This document shows positions 1 to 8,081 of a DNA stretch of 37,233 nucleotides, in pieces. The position numbers and the translations under genes are program-made. The stretch's first letter is position 1, and every line of letters starts with the position of its first letter. The DNA is from Flavobacteriales bacterium. GTDB taxonomy: Bacteria > Bacteroidota > Bacteroidia > Flavobacteriales_D > Sanyastnellaceae. The stretch lies in assembly GCA_947488195.1 (NCBI GenBank), contig CANKYR010000010.1, positions 1 to 37,233 of the forward strand, given 5' to 3'. The notes beneath the pieces are model-generated. The model was not told the DNA's origin. It did not search any database and saw only the letters and a list, made by a program, of their open reading frames with translations.

Positions 1-1332
1 AAAGACAGTGTGAAGATTTACCACGACTTTGCCGCACTTGCGCTGCGCAAGCACATCTTTGAATACCATGAGGGAGACGTTCATATTCGAATGAATTTTT
101 TATATAACATTGGGGCAGGAAAAGATTTTACCGACACGTTGAATTATCCGAGATCACATCGCATCATAAGCAATACAAGAGGTTTGTGGGTACAGGCAGA
201 TTTCGGAGATAAGGTTTCTGTTGAAACGGGTTTCTATGAAAGTCAAGAGTATATGCCGAAGTACATGAAGAATTATGTAGATAGTTTAGGTGTTATTCCA
301 GGAATTGGTCGCGATAAAGATTATACCGCCATTCGGGACGTTGTCGATTATTCTTCTTCATTTTCTAGAATAACGATTCAACCAAATCAAGCATTAAGAT
401 TCCATATGGGTTACGGAAAACATAAAATTGGAAACGGTTATCGTTCGTTGCTTTGGTCTGATGGGATGTATAATTATCCGTATGTTCAATTTGATGTTAC
501 AAAAGGAAAGGTTAAGTATTCACATGTTTGGAATGTGATGCAAAGTTTGGAGCGATTGCCTTTGGGTGACACACCAGAGTCTACGTTTAGAAGGAAGGCA
601 GGTAGTTTTTCTTACCTCAGTTGGAAGCCAACAACGAAAGTGGAACTGTCACTTTTTGAAACGGTCATTTGGAATCGCTACGATGCGAACACAATGCCGC
701 AGTCGCTTCCTTTTAATTTCTACTCTCCATTCATTGGAACCGGATTCACGCAGGCTAATTCAACTCGAAATAATTTCAATGTGGGTATTGATGCGAGTGT
801 GCGGCTCACGAAAAACATTGAAGTTTATGGTCAAGCTTATTCAGATGTGTTGGGCGATTATAAAAAGAATGGAGCGCTGCAATTGGGTGTTCAATCGTAC
901 AATTTGGGAGTAAAGAATTTCGATTTAGGGTTTGAGTATAACCGTGTTCAGAGCGATGTGTATTCTTTTTCGGCGCTGTATTCCGATGCAACACACATGA
1001 ACCAAACAGCGGGACATCCGTTGAATAATATGTACGAATACGTTTTGCGTTCTCGTTACCGATACGGAAGATATTTTGCACGTGTGAAGTGGAATTACAT
1101 TGTTCAAAACAGAATGGAAGAGCGAAACGACGAGCCCATGTGGATCAACAGAAATTTGAAACAATGGGATGTTGAATTGGGATACTGGATAAATCCTAAA
1201 ACAAATTCCGAATTTATCATTTCCTTTTCCGACCGTATAGACGATCGGTCGAATGACTTGGTAAAACAGCATGCAACAATTCTAATGTTGGGAATTCGCA
1301 CCGGGCTACATGCTGTTTATCGTGATTTTTGA
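1..1332 (+). CDS. Wzi/RemB-like outer-membrane beta-barrel protein, 5' end outside window
   Basis: The reading frame is open from base 1, so the N-terminus and signal peptide lie upstream; an apparent GTG start at base 10 is probably not real. The visible ~443 residues look like an outer-membrane beta-barrel: alternating aromatic and polar strands, many Tyr/Trp/Asn, and no cytoplasmic motifs. The stretch GNGYRSLLWSD, followed by YPYVQFDV, resembles the conserved core of the Wzi capsule-assembly and RemB gliding-motility families. Wzi is a lectin-like barrel that holds capsule at the cell surface; RemB is a cell-surface motility protein in flavobacteria. Which applies here cannot be decided, but the next gene primes polysaccharide synthesis, which fits a surface-glycan role. 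The protein ends in VYRDF, an aromatic terminus typical of barrel proteins. Confidence 0.65.
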   Translation, partial: KDSVKIYHDFAALALRKHIFEYHEGDVHIRMNFLYNIGAGKDFTDTLNYPRSHRIISNTRGLWVQADFGDKVSVETGFYESQEYMPKYMKNYVDSLGVIPGIGRDKDYTAIRDVVDYSSSFSRITIQPNQALRFHMGYGKHKIGNGYRSLLWSDGMYNYPYVQFDVTKGKVKYSHVWNVMQSLERLPLGDTPESTFRRKAGSFSYLSWKPTTKVELSLFETVIWNRYDANTMPQSLPFNFYSPFIGTGFTQANSTRNNFNVGIDASVRLTKNIEVYGQAYSDVLGDYKKNGALQLGVQSYNLGVKNFDLGFEYNRVQSDVYSFSALYSDATHMNQTAGHPLNNMYEYVLRSRYRYGRYFARVKWNYIVQNRMEERNDEPMWINRNLKQWDVELGYWINPKTNSEFIISFSDRIDDRSNDLVKQHATILMLGIRTGLHAVYRDF

Positions 1333-1333
1333 A

Positions 1334-1341
1334 TACATTTG
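1334..1341 (+). promoter_or_regulatory. -7 promoter element TACATTTG for the WecA/TagO-like gene
   Basis: This is an exact match to the Bacteroidota -7 consensus TAnnTTTG. It starts two bases after the upstream stop codon and ends 23 nt before the TTG start. No good -33 TTG is seen at the usual distance. It suggests the transferase has its own promoter and supports the TTG start. Confidence 0.5.
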
Positions 1342-1364
1342 AGTTAACCTAACTTAAACCAAAA

Positions 1365-2453
1365 TTGAAAGATATTATTTTCGCTTTTCTAAGTGCGTTT
1401 GCCATTGTATTGGTGGCAACACCGCCCCTTATTAAAGTGGCGAAGATGAAGCATTTGGTCGATGAGCCGGGGCAAGACAGAAAACTCCATCACAAAAGTA
1501 TTCCGACCCTTGGAGGAATTTTAATATTTGCAGCAACGATCATCTCTTATTGTTTATGGTTTCCTTCAAGAGAAGCTTGGGAGTTGGGAGCCAACTACAA
1601 CCCACTGCAAGCGCTTAATGAATTCAAATATATTTTAGCTTCAATGTTTGCCTTATTCTTTATAGGATTGAAAGATGATATTGTTGGTGTTGATCCATTT
1701 AAAAAATTAATTGTTCATCTTTTTGTAGGCGTAACCCTTGTGGTCTTAGCAGATATTCGATTAACAGAATTTTGGGGACTTTTTGAAGTGGATAAATTGC
1801 CTTATTGGCTAAGTGTAGTGCTTTCCATTTTCATTTACATCGTAATCGTGAATGCGATAAATCTTATCGATGGAGTAGATGGATTGGCCGGTGGAATTGG
1901 TTTAATCGGTAGCGTAGCATTTACGCTTTGGTTTTATAAAACAGGCGACATGCCTCTAGCACTTTTGGCTGTAGGTCTGGCGGGGTCACTTTTTGGATTT
2001 TTGATTTTTAATTTCCAACCTGCGCGCATTTTCATGGGTGACTCAGGTTCATTAATCATTGGGATTTGCATGTACGTTTTGGCTATGAAATTAATTGAAT
2101 TTCCTCCATCGAAATTGTCTGCTGCCATGCAAATAGTTTCGAAGCCCATATTCGCTATGGCAATCTTGGCTTATCCGCTTATAGATACACTGAGGGTGTT
2201 CGCCATTCGAATTTTAAGTGGGAAGTCACCTTTTCTAGCCGACAAAAACCACATACATCATCGTTTGTTAGCCTTAGGTTTACAGCATTATCAAGTGTCT
2301 ATTGCCTTGTATTGTTACACCTTATTCATCATAGGCACAACGTACTTAATGCCTCCTCAAACACCAAACATTTCATTCTTGGCTGTTGGAAGCATTGCCG
2401 TTTTTTTAGCTTATGTGCCGTTTATGATTCCGAAGAAGAATCAATTGAAATAA
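1365..2453 (+). CDS. WecA/TagO-family undecaprenyl-phosphate sugar-1-phosphate transferase
   Basis: This polytopic membrane enzyme would move a HexNAc-1-phosphate (usually GlcNAc-1-P) from its UDP-sugar to undecaprenyl phosphate, the first step of surface polysaccharide synthesis on the inner leaflet of the cytoplasmic membrane. Family motifs are all present: DD at residues 104-105 in GLKDDIVGVDPFKK, NLIDGVDGLAGG (166-177), FMGDSGSL (223-230) and the C-terminal HIHHRLL (296-302). About ten membrane helices are visible. The 362-residue length is normal for the family. The start is TTG; the first in-frame ATG comes at residue 28, after the first helix, so TTG is preferred. The 3' end overlaps the convergent regulator gene by 13 bases. 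The exact sugar cannot be read from sequence. Confidence 0.88.
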   Translation: MKDIIFAFLSAFAIVLVATPPLIKVAKMKHLVDEPGQDRKLHHKSIPTLGGILIFAATIISYCLWFPSREAWELGANYNPLQALNEFKYILASMFALFFIGLKDDIVGVDPFKKLIVHLFVGVTLVVLADIRLTEFWGLFEVDKLPYWLSVVLSIFIYIVIVNAINLIDGVDGLAGGIGLIGSVAFTLWFYKTGDMPLALLAVGLAGSLFGFLIFNFQPARIFMGDSGSLIIGICMYVLAMKLIEFPPSKLSAAMQIVSKPIFAMAILAYPLIDTLRVFAIRILSGKSPFLADKNHIHHRLLALGLQHYQVSIALYCYTLFIIGTTYLMPPQTPNISFLAVGSIAVFLAYVPFMIPKKNQLK

Positions 2454-3613
2454 GGAGTAGCGTATTGCTTCACTGCTTTTTCATCAATGCTATCGCCCGA
2501 AAGGATAACCAATCGTTCAATTACATTTCGAAACTCGCGAATATTCCCTGTCCAGTCATGCTGCTGAAGTGCTTTTAAAGCCGCTGGTACAATGTCTTTT
2601 TTTGGCTGTCCGTACTCATCTGCTATTTGCTGAAGGAAGTGCTCTGCCAAGAGTGGGAGGTCGTCTTTTCGCTCGTTCAATGAAGGAACTTTGATGACAA
2701 TAACTGAAAGTCTGTGATACAAGTCTTCACGGAAATTACCAGCTGCAATCTCCTTTTTTAAGTCTTTGTTGGTAGCTGCTAAAATGCGAACATTTACCTT
2801 CATGTCTCTTTCACCGCCAACTCGTGTTATTTTATTTTCCTGAAGTGCTCGAAGTACTTTGGCTTGAGCAGAAAGTGACATGTCTCCAATTTCATCGAGA
2901 AAAAGTGTTCCGTTATCGGCCAATTCGAATTTTCCAGACTTTGTTTTAACTGCAGAAGTAAATGCGCCTTTTTCGTGTCCGAATAATTCGCTTTCAATTA
3001 ACTCAGAGGGAATAGCAGCACAATTCACTTCAATAAAAGCTTGGGTGGCTCTATTACTTTTTTCATGAAGCTGACGGGCAACAAGCTCTTTTCCGCAACC
3101 ATTTCCACCTGTAATTAAAACACGCGCATCGGTTGGAGCAACTGTATCGATCATCTTAATGATTTCCAAAATAGACTTGCTTTGACCGATAATGTTTGAG
3201 CCATTGACTTTGGTGAGTTTCTTTTTGAGCGTTTTCGTTTCTTTTATGAGAGCGTCGTGTTTGTTGGCATTTCGAGCTGAAACAAGGACGCGATTAAGAT
3301 CTAACGGTTTTTGAATAAAGTCGTAAGCTCCTCGTTTAATGGCTTCTACAGCGGTATCAATGGTTCCGTGTCCGGTGATCATGACAACAGGAACGTTTAT
3401 TTCTTCCTTTTTCAATTCAGATAAAAAATCCAATCCGTCAAGCTTCGGCATTTTAATGTCACAAAAGATTAAATCGAAAGATTCTTTAAGTACCATTTTC
3501 AGCGCGGTTTCTCCGTCTGGCGCCTCAGAAATGCTGAATCCTTCGTACTCCAGGACTTCTTTTAATGCGCTGCGGATTGCAGCTTCATCGTCGACGATTA
3601 AAATTTTTGACAT
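2441..3613 (-). CDS. NtrC-family sigma-54 activator/response regulator lacking a DNA-binding domain
   Basis: The 390-residue protein has a receiver domain (1-115: acidic DD 8-9, phospho-acceptor D52, switch T80, K102) and a sigma-54 AAA+ domain (about 140-370: Walker A GGNGCGKE 169-176, Walker B LFLDE 237-241, AATNKDL 279-285, arginine region FREDLYHRL, sensor II GNIRE 356-360). The sigma-54-contacting loop reads GAFTSA (216-221) instead of the canonical GAFTGA. The protein stops about 30 residues after the AAA+ domain, leaving no room for the usual Fis-type helix-turn-helix. The ATG at 3613 is chosen because an upstream in-frame start at 3631 lies inside a -7 promoter element. No histidine kinase is adjacent. 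It probably activates RpoN holoenzyme from solution or through a partner; the targets are unknown. Confidence 0.88.
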   Translation of the reverse strand: MSKILIVDDEAAIRSALKEVLEYEGFSISEAPDGETALKMVLKESFDLIFCDIKMPKLDGLDFLSELKKEEINVPVVMITGHGTIDTAVEAIKRGAYDFIQKPLDLNRVLVSARNANKHDALIKETKTLKKKLTKVNGSNIIGQSKSILEIIKMIDTVAPTDARVLITGGNGCGKELVARQLHEKSNRATQAFIEVNCAAIPSELIESELFGHEKGAFTSAVKTKSGKFELADNGTLFLDEIGDMSLSAQAKVLRALQENKITRVGGERDMKVNVRILAATNKDLKKEIAAGNFREDLYHRLSVIVIKVPSLNERKDDLPLLAEHFLQQIADEYGQPKKDIVPAALKALQQHDWTGNIREFRNVIERLVILSGDSIDEKAVKQYATPYFN

Positions 3614-3628
3614 GTTTAAGGCTTTTGG

Positions 3629-3636
3629 CAAAAGTA
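3629..3636 (-). promoter_or_regulatory. -7 promoter element TACTTTTG for the NtrC-like gene
   Basis: Read on the minus strand this is TACTTTTG, an exact TAnnTTTG match. It lies 15 nt before the ATG at 3613 and overlaps the alternative start at 3631, which it therefore argues against. Confidence 0.5.
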
Positions 3637-3703
3637 GCGCAAAGCGTTGATAAGTTTCTTTCGGAAAGTGGAAGTTTTAAGGGGGTGTTCAATCGTGTAA
3701 AAG

Positions 3704-3711
3704 TATCTTTG
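3704..3711 (+). promoter_or_regulatory. -7 promoter element TATCTTTG, 4 nt before the helicase GTG
   Basis: This exact TAnnTTTG match is followed by CACG and then the GTG start of the helicase gene. In Bacteroidota, transcription starts about 4-5 nt after this element, so the mRNA would begin at or within a base of the start codon, making it leaderless. Confidence 0.55.
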
Positions 3712-3715
3712 CACG

Positions 3716-6058
3716 GTGAGTCAAAGAGATTTTTTAAGTGAGTTAAACGACGCTCAGCGTGCAGCAGCTCGACACATTTCAGGTCCATTAATGGTTATTG
3801 CAGGAGCGGGTTCCGGAAAGACACGTGTCTTAACTTACCGTATTGCGCATATGATACAGAACGGCATTGATCCGTTCAGTATTCTTTCGCTAACCTTTAC
3901 CAACAAGGCTGCTAAGGAAATGAAGGAGCGTATTGCGAACCTCATGGGCGAGGACAACGCGCGCAACATTTGGATGGGAACTTTCCACAGTGTCTTCGCG
4001 CGTATTCTTCGATCGGAAGCCGATCGAATTGGATATCCGAGAAACTTCAGCATCTACGATTCAGCAGATAGCAAGAGCCTGATTAAAGATATTTTAAAGG
4101 AAATGTCGCTCGACGACAAGATCTACAAACCAGGAATGGTTCAGAATCGAATTTCTTCCTGCAAGAATAATTTAATTGCCGCGGTCGATTACCCTGAACA
4201 AGTGGAATTGGTTTCAGATGATCATGCCGCAAAACGCCCGAAGATGGCAGAGGTCTATAAAAAGTACGACCAGCGCTTGTTTCAATCCGGGGCCATGGAC
4301 TTCGATGACTTGCTCTTCAAAACGAATATCTTGTTCAGAGACCATGCAGATGTGCTTCACCGCTATCAGCATAAGTTTCAGTTCATCATGGTAGATGAGT
4401 ATCAAGATACGAATTTTTCTCAGTATTTAATCGTGAAACAACTCGCAGCGGTTAATGAAAATTTATGTGTTGTTGGAGACGACGCGCAAAGCATTTACGC
4501 CTTCCGTGGAGCCAATATTCAGAATATTCTGAATTTTAGAAAGGACTATCCCGATTATTCGCTTTATAAATTGGAGCAGAACTACCGCTCGACGAAAGTC
4601 ATTGTTGAGGCAGCGAATTCAATCATTGGAAACAATAAGAATCAGATTAAGAAAAACGTTTGGACAGCCAATGACGAAGGAAGTAAAATTCGTCTTCATC
4701 AAGCGCCAACCGACAATGAAGAAGGGATGTTCGTGGCGAACACCATTTTCAAATTGCAAAAGGAAGACGGAGGAACTTACCACGACTTCGCAATTCTTTA
4801 CCGCACGAACGCGCAATCGCGCGCAATGGAGGAAGCCCTTCGCAAATTAAATATTCCCTACAAAATTTACGGTGGATTAAGTTTCTACCAGCGTAAAGAG
4901 ATTAAAGATTTGTTGGCCTACTTCCGACTTACCGCGAATCACAAAGACGAAGAGGCTTTGAAGCGCGTGATTAATTATCCTGCACGAGGCATCGGAAAAA
5001 CGACACTTGAGAAATTGATCGTGGGCGCCTCTGAACGCGAGATTAGTATTTGGGAAATGATTGCCCGCTGCTTTGAAGTTGGTATATCTGGAGCCACTGC
5101 GAACAAGCTGAATGAATTCGTTACCATGATTCAAAGCTTTGCAACAGAGCTAACCACGAAGCCGGCTTACGACTTGGGTATGCACATTGCTGCGGCCTCG
5201 GGTTTATTGGTTGAAGTCAACGCTGATCGCACGCCTGAAGGGGTTGCGCGTGTAGAAAATCTTCAAGAATTATTAGCCGGATTGAAAGAGTTTTCCGAAC
5301 GTGAATTGGAAGACGGTTCTATTCCTTCGTTGTCAGATTTCTTGATAGATGTAGCGTTGCTCACAGATACGGTAAGCACAGATGTAGACGAATCGAAATG
5401 CGTTTCGCTCATGACCATTCACTCAGCGAAAGGATTGGAATTTCCGAATGTATTTATAGTTGGAATGGAAGAAAATCTCTTCCCATCACAAATGTCTTTG
5501 AACGCCCGCGAAGACTTGGAAGAAGAGCGAAGGCTCTTTTATGTAGCCCTGACCCGTGCTGAAAAAAGAGCAATTCTCTCTTACGCGAATTCAAGATTCA
5601 AATGGGGACAATTCACCTACTGCGAGCCTTCGCGTTTTATTCAAGAGATCGACGAGAAATTTTTGGAAGCGACTTCGGGAAAGAAATCTCCTTCACCTTC
5701 GAAATCATTCGATTTTGGTGAAGAGCGGGGAAAATTCAGCGGAGGAATAAACAAGCTTCCGCTTCAGGAAAGACCGAAGTCTTCTTCTCCGCCAGCGCCG
5801 CCCATGCCACCCCAAATCGATACCAGTAAGTTAAAGAAAGTGGATATGAATGCACCTGTTCCGCTTCCTGCAGGAGACTGGGCTTTGCCGCATGAAATTC
5901 AAGTTGGAGTTGAAGTTCAACATGAAAAATTCGGGAAAGGGAAAGTCATTAATGTAGAAGGTGAAAACCCGAATGAAAAGGCTACCGTTTTCTTTCCTTC
6001 GGAAGGACAAAAGCAACTGTTGTTGAAATTCGCGAAGTTGAAAATTGTAGGCGCTTAA
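3716..6058 (+). CDS. pcrA: ATP-dependent 3'-5' DNA helicase, UvrD/PcrA family
   Basis: This superfamily 1A helicase unwinds DNA 3' to 5' in nucleotide excision repair, removal of protein blocks and conflict resolution. Visible motifs are the Q motif LNDAQRAA (10-17), Walker A AGAGSGKT (29-36), Walker B DEYQDT (227-232), motif III GDDAQSIYAFRGA (254-266), the later LEQNYRST and the C-terminal TIHSAKGLEFPNVF and VALTRAEKR motifs. A proline/serine-rich linker precedes a C-terminal Tudor-like module (about 725-778, VQHEKFGKGKV), which in PcrA/UvrD binds RNA polymerase. The 780-residue length is typical. The start is GTG; the next in-frame Met (residue 26) would cut off the Q motif. It is divergent from the NtrC-like gene and transcribed alone. 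Confidence 0.95.
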   Translation: MSQRDFLSELNDAQRAAARHISGPLMVIAGAGSGKTRVLTYRIAHMIQNGIDPFSILSLTFTNKAAKEMKERIANLMGEDNARNIWMGTFHSVFARILRSEADRIGYPRNFSIYDSADSKSLIKDILKEMSLDDKIYKPGMVQNRISSCKNNLIAAVDYPEQVELVSDDHAAKRPKMAEVYKKYDQRLFQSGAMDFDDLLFKTNILFRDHADVLHRYQHKFQFIMVDEYQDTNFSQYLIVKQLAAVNENLCVVGDDAQSIYAFRGANIQNILNFRKDYPDYSLYKLEQNYRSTKVIVEAANSIIGNNKNQIKKNVWTANDEGSKIRLHQAPTDNEEGMFVANTIFKLQKEDGGTYHDFAILYRTNAQSRAMEEALRKLNIPYKIYGGLSFYQRKEIKDLLAYFRLTANHKDEEALKRVINYPARGIGKTTLEKLIVGASEREISIWEMIARCFEVGISGATANKLNEFVTMIQSFATELTTKPAYDLGMHIAAASGLLVEVNADRTPEGVARVENLQELLAGLKEFSERELEDGSIPSLSDFLIDVALLTDTVSTDVDESKCVSLMTIHSAKGLEFPNVFIVGMEENLFPSQMSLNAREDLEEERRLFYVALTRAEKRAILSYANSRFKWGQFTYCEPSRFIQEIDEKFLEATSGKKSPSPSKSFDFGEERGKFSGGINKLPLQERPKSSSPPAPPMPPQIDTSKLKKVDMNAPVPLPAGDWALPHEIQVGVEVQHEKFGKGKVINVEGENPNEKATVFFPSEGQKQLLLKFAKLKIVGA

Positions 6059-6074
6059 TTGTAGTGTATATTTG
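6045..6074 (+). promoter_or_regulatory. Bacteroidota-type promoter (-33 TTG, -7 TATATTTG) for the DUF4290-to-BNR gene run
   Basis: A -33 TTG at 6045-6047 is followed after 19 bases by the -7 element TATATTTG at 6067-6074, which is the standard arrangement for the Bacteroidota primary sigma factor. The ATG is 22 nt further on. This is the only promoter in the window with both elements well placed. It overlaps the last codons of the helicase gene. Confidence 0.55.
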
Positions 6075-6096
6075 TTAGACCTCATTTAAATTTATT

Positions 6097-6780
6097 ATGA
6101 ATCCTCACCGCTTTCAGAAGCCAGATGTTGTTGTGCCGTTAGAGATGAATAGCGCACGTCCTGAAATTACGTTACCTGAATATGGTAGAAATATTCAGAA
6201 GATGGTGCAGTACTCTTTAAGTCTTGAAGACCGCGATGAACGCGCACGTTGTTGCAAGGCCATTATTTCTGTAATGGGACAGTTGTTTCCTTACCTGCGT
6301 GACATGGAAGATTTCAATCACAAACTTTGGGATCACTTGCACATAATGAGCGACTTTCGCTTAGACGTGGACTCTCCTTATCCGAAACCAGAACCGTCTC
6401 AGTTTGTTGTTAAACCAAATCGTATTGCATATCCTCAGGAAACCGTGAAATTTGGTCACTATGGCAGATATGTAGAGAAGATGATAGATAAGTGCGTTGC
6501 CATGGAGGAAGGGGAAGAGCGTATGAACTTTACAATTTCAATTGCAACGCTGATGAAGCAAAATGCATTGAATTGGAATCGTGCTACAATCACAGACGAT
6601 GTGATTTTAGAAGACTTGAAATATTTGTGTGCTGGAAAATTGTCAGTCGATAATATTCAAGAGATTCACGCAGTAAAGACCATTCAAGGGTCGAAGTACA
6701 ACGATTTTGTAGAAGACAGTTATCGCAATAAAAAGCGACCCAACAACAACAAAAAGAAAAAGTTTAAGAAGAAGTACTAA
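6097..6780 (+). CDS. DUF4290 family protein
   Basis: The 227-residue protein looks soluble and mostly helical, with no signal peptide. The segments LPEYGRNIQKMVQY, CCKAIISVMGQLFPYL and FNHKLWDHLHIMSDF are characteristic of DUF4290, a family found almost only in Bacteroidota. It ends in a strongly basic tail (about residues 211-227, Lys/Arg/Asn-rich) that could bind nucleic acid or membrane; this is inference. No function is established. As I recall, DUF4290 genes often sit next to murA in this phylum; no murA is seen here. It heads a six-gene same-strand run, with the HupE-like gene 14 nt downstream. Confidence 0.82.
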   Translation: MNPHRFQKPDVVVPLEMNSARPEITLPEYGRNIQKMVQYSLSLEDRDERARCCKAIISVMGQLFPYLRDMEDFNHKLWDHLHIMSDFRLDVDSPYPKPEPSQFVVKPNRIAYPQETVKFGHYGRYVEKMIDKCVAMEEGEERMNFTISIATLMKQNALNWNRATITDDVILEDLKYLCAGKLSVDNIQEIHAVKTIQGSKYNDFVEDSYRNKKRPNNNKKKKFKKKY

Positions 6781-6794
6781 GAAGTGTAATATTC

Positions 6795-7367
6795 ATGACG
6801 CTTCTCGAAGATATACAGCACGGAATATTTCATATCCTGAACAAGGGTGCCATTGATCACATCTTGTTTTTGTGGGTGTTGGCCATTGGCTTAACATTCA
6901 ACGATAGACGAATGTTGTTGTGGTCAATAACCGGATTTACATTGGGACACGCTTTTGCTGCATTCGCAGTAATGTTTAATTACCCCATGATTCCATTGAA
7001 GTGGGTTGAATTTGCAATTCCTTTGACAATTGTTGCTCGTGGAATTCAACGTTTGATTTCTCCGACGGAAAATGCAACACTGCCTTGGAAAACGATTCTG
7101 GTTATTGCGCTCTTTGGGTTTATTCATGGTTCGGCCATTTCAACTGAATTGAAAATGATGGTTGAGAAAGGCGAAAGCCTATTGGGTAAGTTGGTTGGAT
7201 TTAACATCGGTGTTGAGTTAGGCCAACTGCTTTGCATAGGAGGAATACTCTTAATTTCAATCACTTTGAATCGTCTTTTGCGCATTCATGCGAACATGGT
7301 TACTCGAATTTTGTTAATACCTGCAATTCTCTATGCGATTTTCTTGTCATTCATTAACTTTCCGTGA
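6795..7367 (+). CDS. HupE/UreJ-like membrane protein
   Basis: The protein has 190 residues and about six membrane helices. Diagnostic patterns of the HupE/UreJ family are visible: a near N-terminal GAIDHILFL (DH in the first helix), a TLGHAF segment, FGFIHGSA, and NIGVELGQ late in the sequence. The His and Asp/Glu residues placed within helices are the likely metal-binding positions; characterised HupE and UreJ proteins are linked to nickel uptake for hydrogenase and urease. No hydrogenase or urease genes are in the window, so substrate and role are open. It lies between DUF4290 and yidD with short spacing, so co-transcription is likely. Confidence 0.75.
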   Translation: MTLLEDIQHGIFHILNKGAIDHILFLWVLAIGLTFNDRRMLLWSITGFTLGHAFAAFAVMFNYPMIPLKWVEFAIPLTIVARGIQRLISPTENATLPWKTILVIALFGFIHGSAISTELKMMVEKGESLLGKLVGFNIGVELGQLLCIGGILLISITLNRLLRIHANMVTRILLIPAILYAIFLSFINFP

Positions 7368-7379
7368 ACTAAATACGAG

Positions 7380-7387
7380 TAAATTTG
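7380..7387 (+). promoter_or_regulatory. possible internal -7 element TAAATTTG before yidD
   Basis: This exact TAnnTTTG match overlaps the first possible start codon of yidD (TTG 7385). If used, its transcript would begin around 7392 and translation would need the next in-frame TTG at 7397. It could be a chance match in AT-rich DNA. Confidence 0.3.
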
Positions 7388-7642
7388 TCTAGATTCTTGA
7401 AACGGCTTTTTATCTTGCCCATTCGCTTTTATCAGGGGTTTATTTCTCCATGGTTAGGCTCGAATTGCAGGTATCAGCCAACCTGCAGCGCATATGCTAC
7501 AGAGGCCATTCATGAGTGGGGGGTTGTGAAAGGAATTTATTTAGGAGGAAAAAGAATTTTAAGTTGTCACCCTTGGGGAAAAAGCGGCTACGATCCGGTG
7601 CCGAAAAATCCGGAAATGAACGAGAAAAAATTAAAAGAGTAA
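7385..7642 (+). CDS. yidD: YidD, membrane protein insertion efficiency factor
   Basis: This small amphipathic protein is associated with the YidC insertase and helps insertion of inner-membrane proteins. The family signature is complete: an N-terminal amphipathic segment [13 protein letters not shown], then [16 protein letters not shown] and the C-terminal [14 protein letters not shown], with three conserved cysteines. The length (81-85 residues) is normal. Two TTG starts are possible. The upstream one (7385) gives MSRFLKRLF; the one at 7397 gives MKRLF, closer to usual YidD N-termini and compatible with the -7 element overlapping 7385. The usual rnpA/rpmH neighbours of yidD in other bacteria are absent; here it sits in an envelope/haem gene run. 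Confidence 0.93.
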   Translation: MSRFLKRLFILPIRFYQGFISPWLGSNCRYQPTCSAYATEAIHEWGVVKGIYLGGKRILSCHPWGKSGYDPVPKNPEMNEKKLKE

Positions 7643-7643
7643 T

Positions 7644-8081
7644 ATGAAAAAGTTAGGTGTGGTTTTAGGAATTGCTTTGTCATTAGGTTTAACTTCTTGT
7701 TTCGATTCTGAAACGGAAATTTTAAAACAAGCGCGCACAACACAGCAAGGAGTTCTTTCAAAGCAGAATGCATTGGTTTCAGATTTAGATAAGGAGATTG
7801 CTGCTGCTGAAAAGGAGATAGCAACGCTAACTCAAAATCCGTTGGATAGCGCAGGAATTATTCGTGTGAATGAATTGTCGGAGAGAACGTCAATGATTAA
7901 TACATTGAAGGACGACGTGATTAATTATAAATTGAATTTGAAAGAAATTCCAGAAGGAGCTGCCATTAAAGACGATGCGTTTTTCAAAGGATTGAAAGAT
8001 GAGCAAGTTTTGAAACTGGCTAAGGAGCAAGATTCTGCTTTCAATGTTTTAAAGTCTCAAGTTGAAACTGAATTGTTGTAA
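7644..8081 (+). CDS. small putative lipoprotein with coiled coil
   Basis: The 145-residue protein begins with a short signal peptide and a lipobox ending in Cys19 (LTSC), so it is predicted to be a lipoprotein anchored after export. Residues about 25-65 and 75-105 are rich in Lys/Glu/Ala/Leu with heptad-like spacing, suggesting a coiled coil. I do not recognise the family. It starts one base after the yidD stop, and its stop codon shares a base with the hemB start (TAATG), so tight translational coupling with hemB is likely. The role is unknown; envelope localisation follows only from the lipobox. Confidence 0.72.
   Translation: MKKLGVVLGIALSLGLTSCFDSETEILKQARTTQQGVLSKQNALVSDLDKEIAAAEKEIATLTQNPLDSAGIIRVNELSERTSMINTLKDDVINYKLNLKEIPEGAAIKDDAFFKGLKDEQVLKLAKEQDSAFNVLKSQVETELL

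Noticed and set aside
3614-3631. Longer N-terminus for the NtrC-like protein (start at 3631)
   Set aside because: The extra six residues are not part of the receiver fold, and the start codon lies inside the -7 element at 3629-3636.
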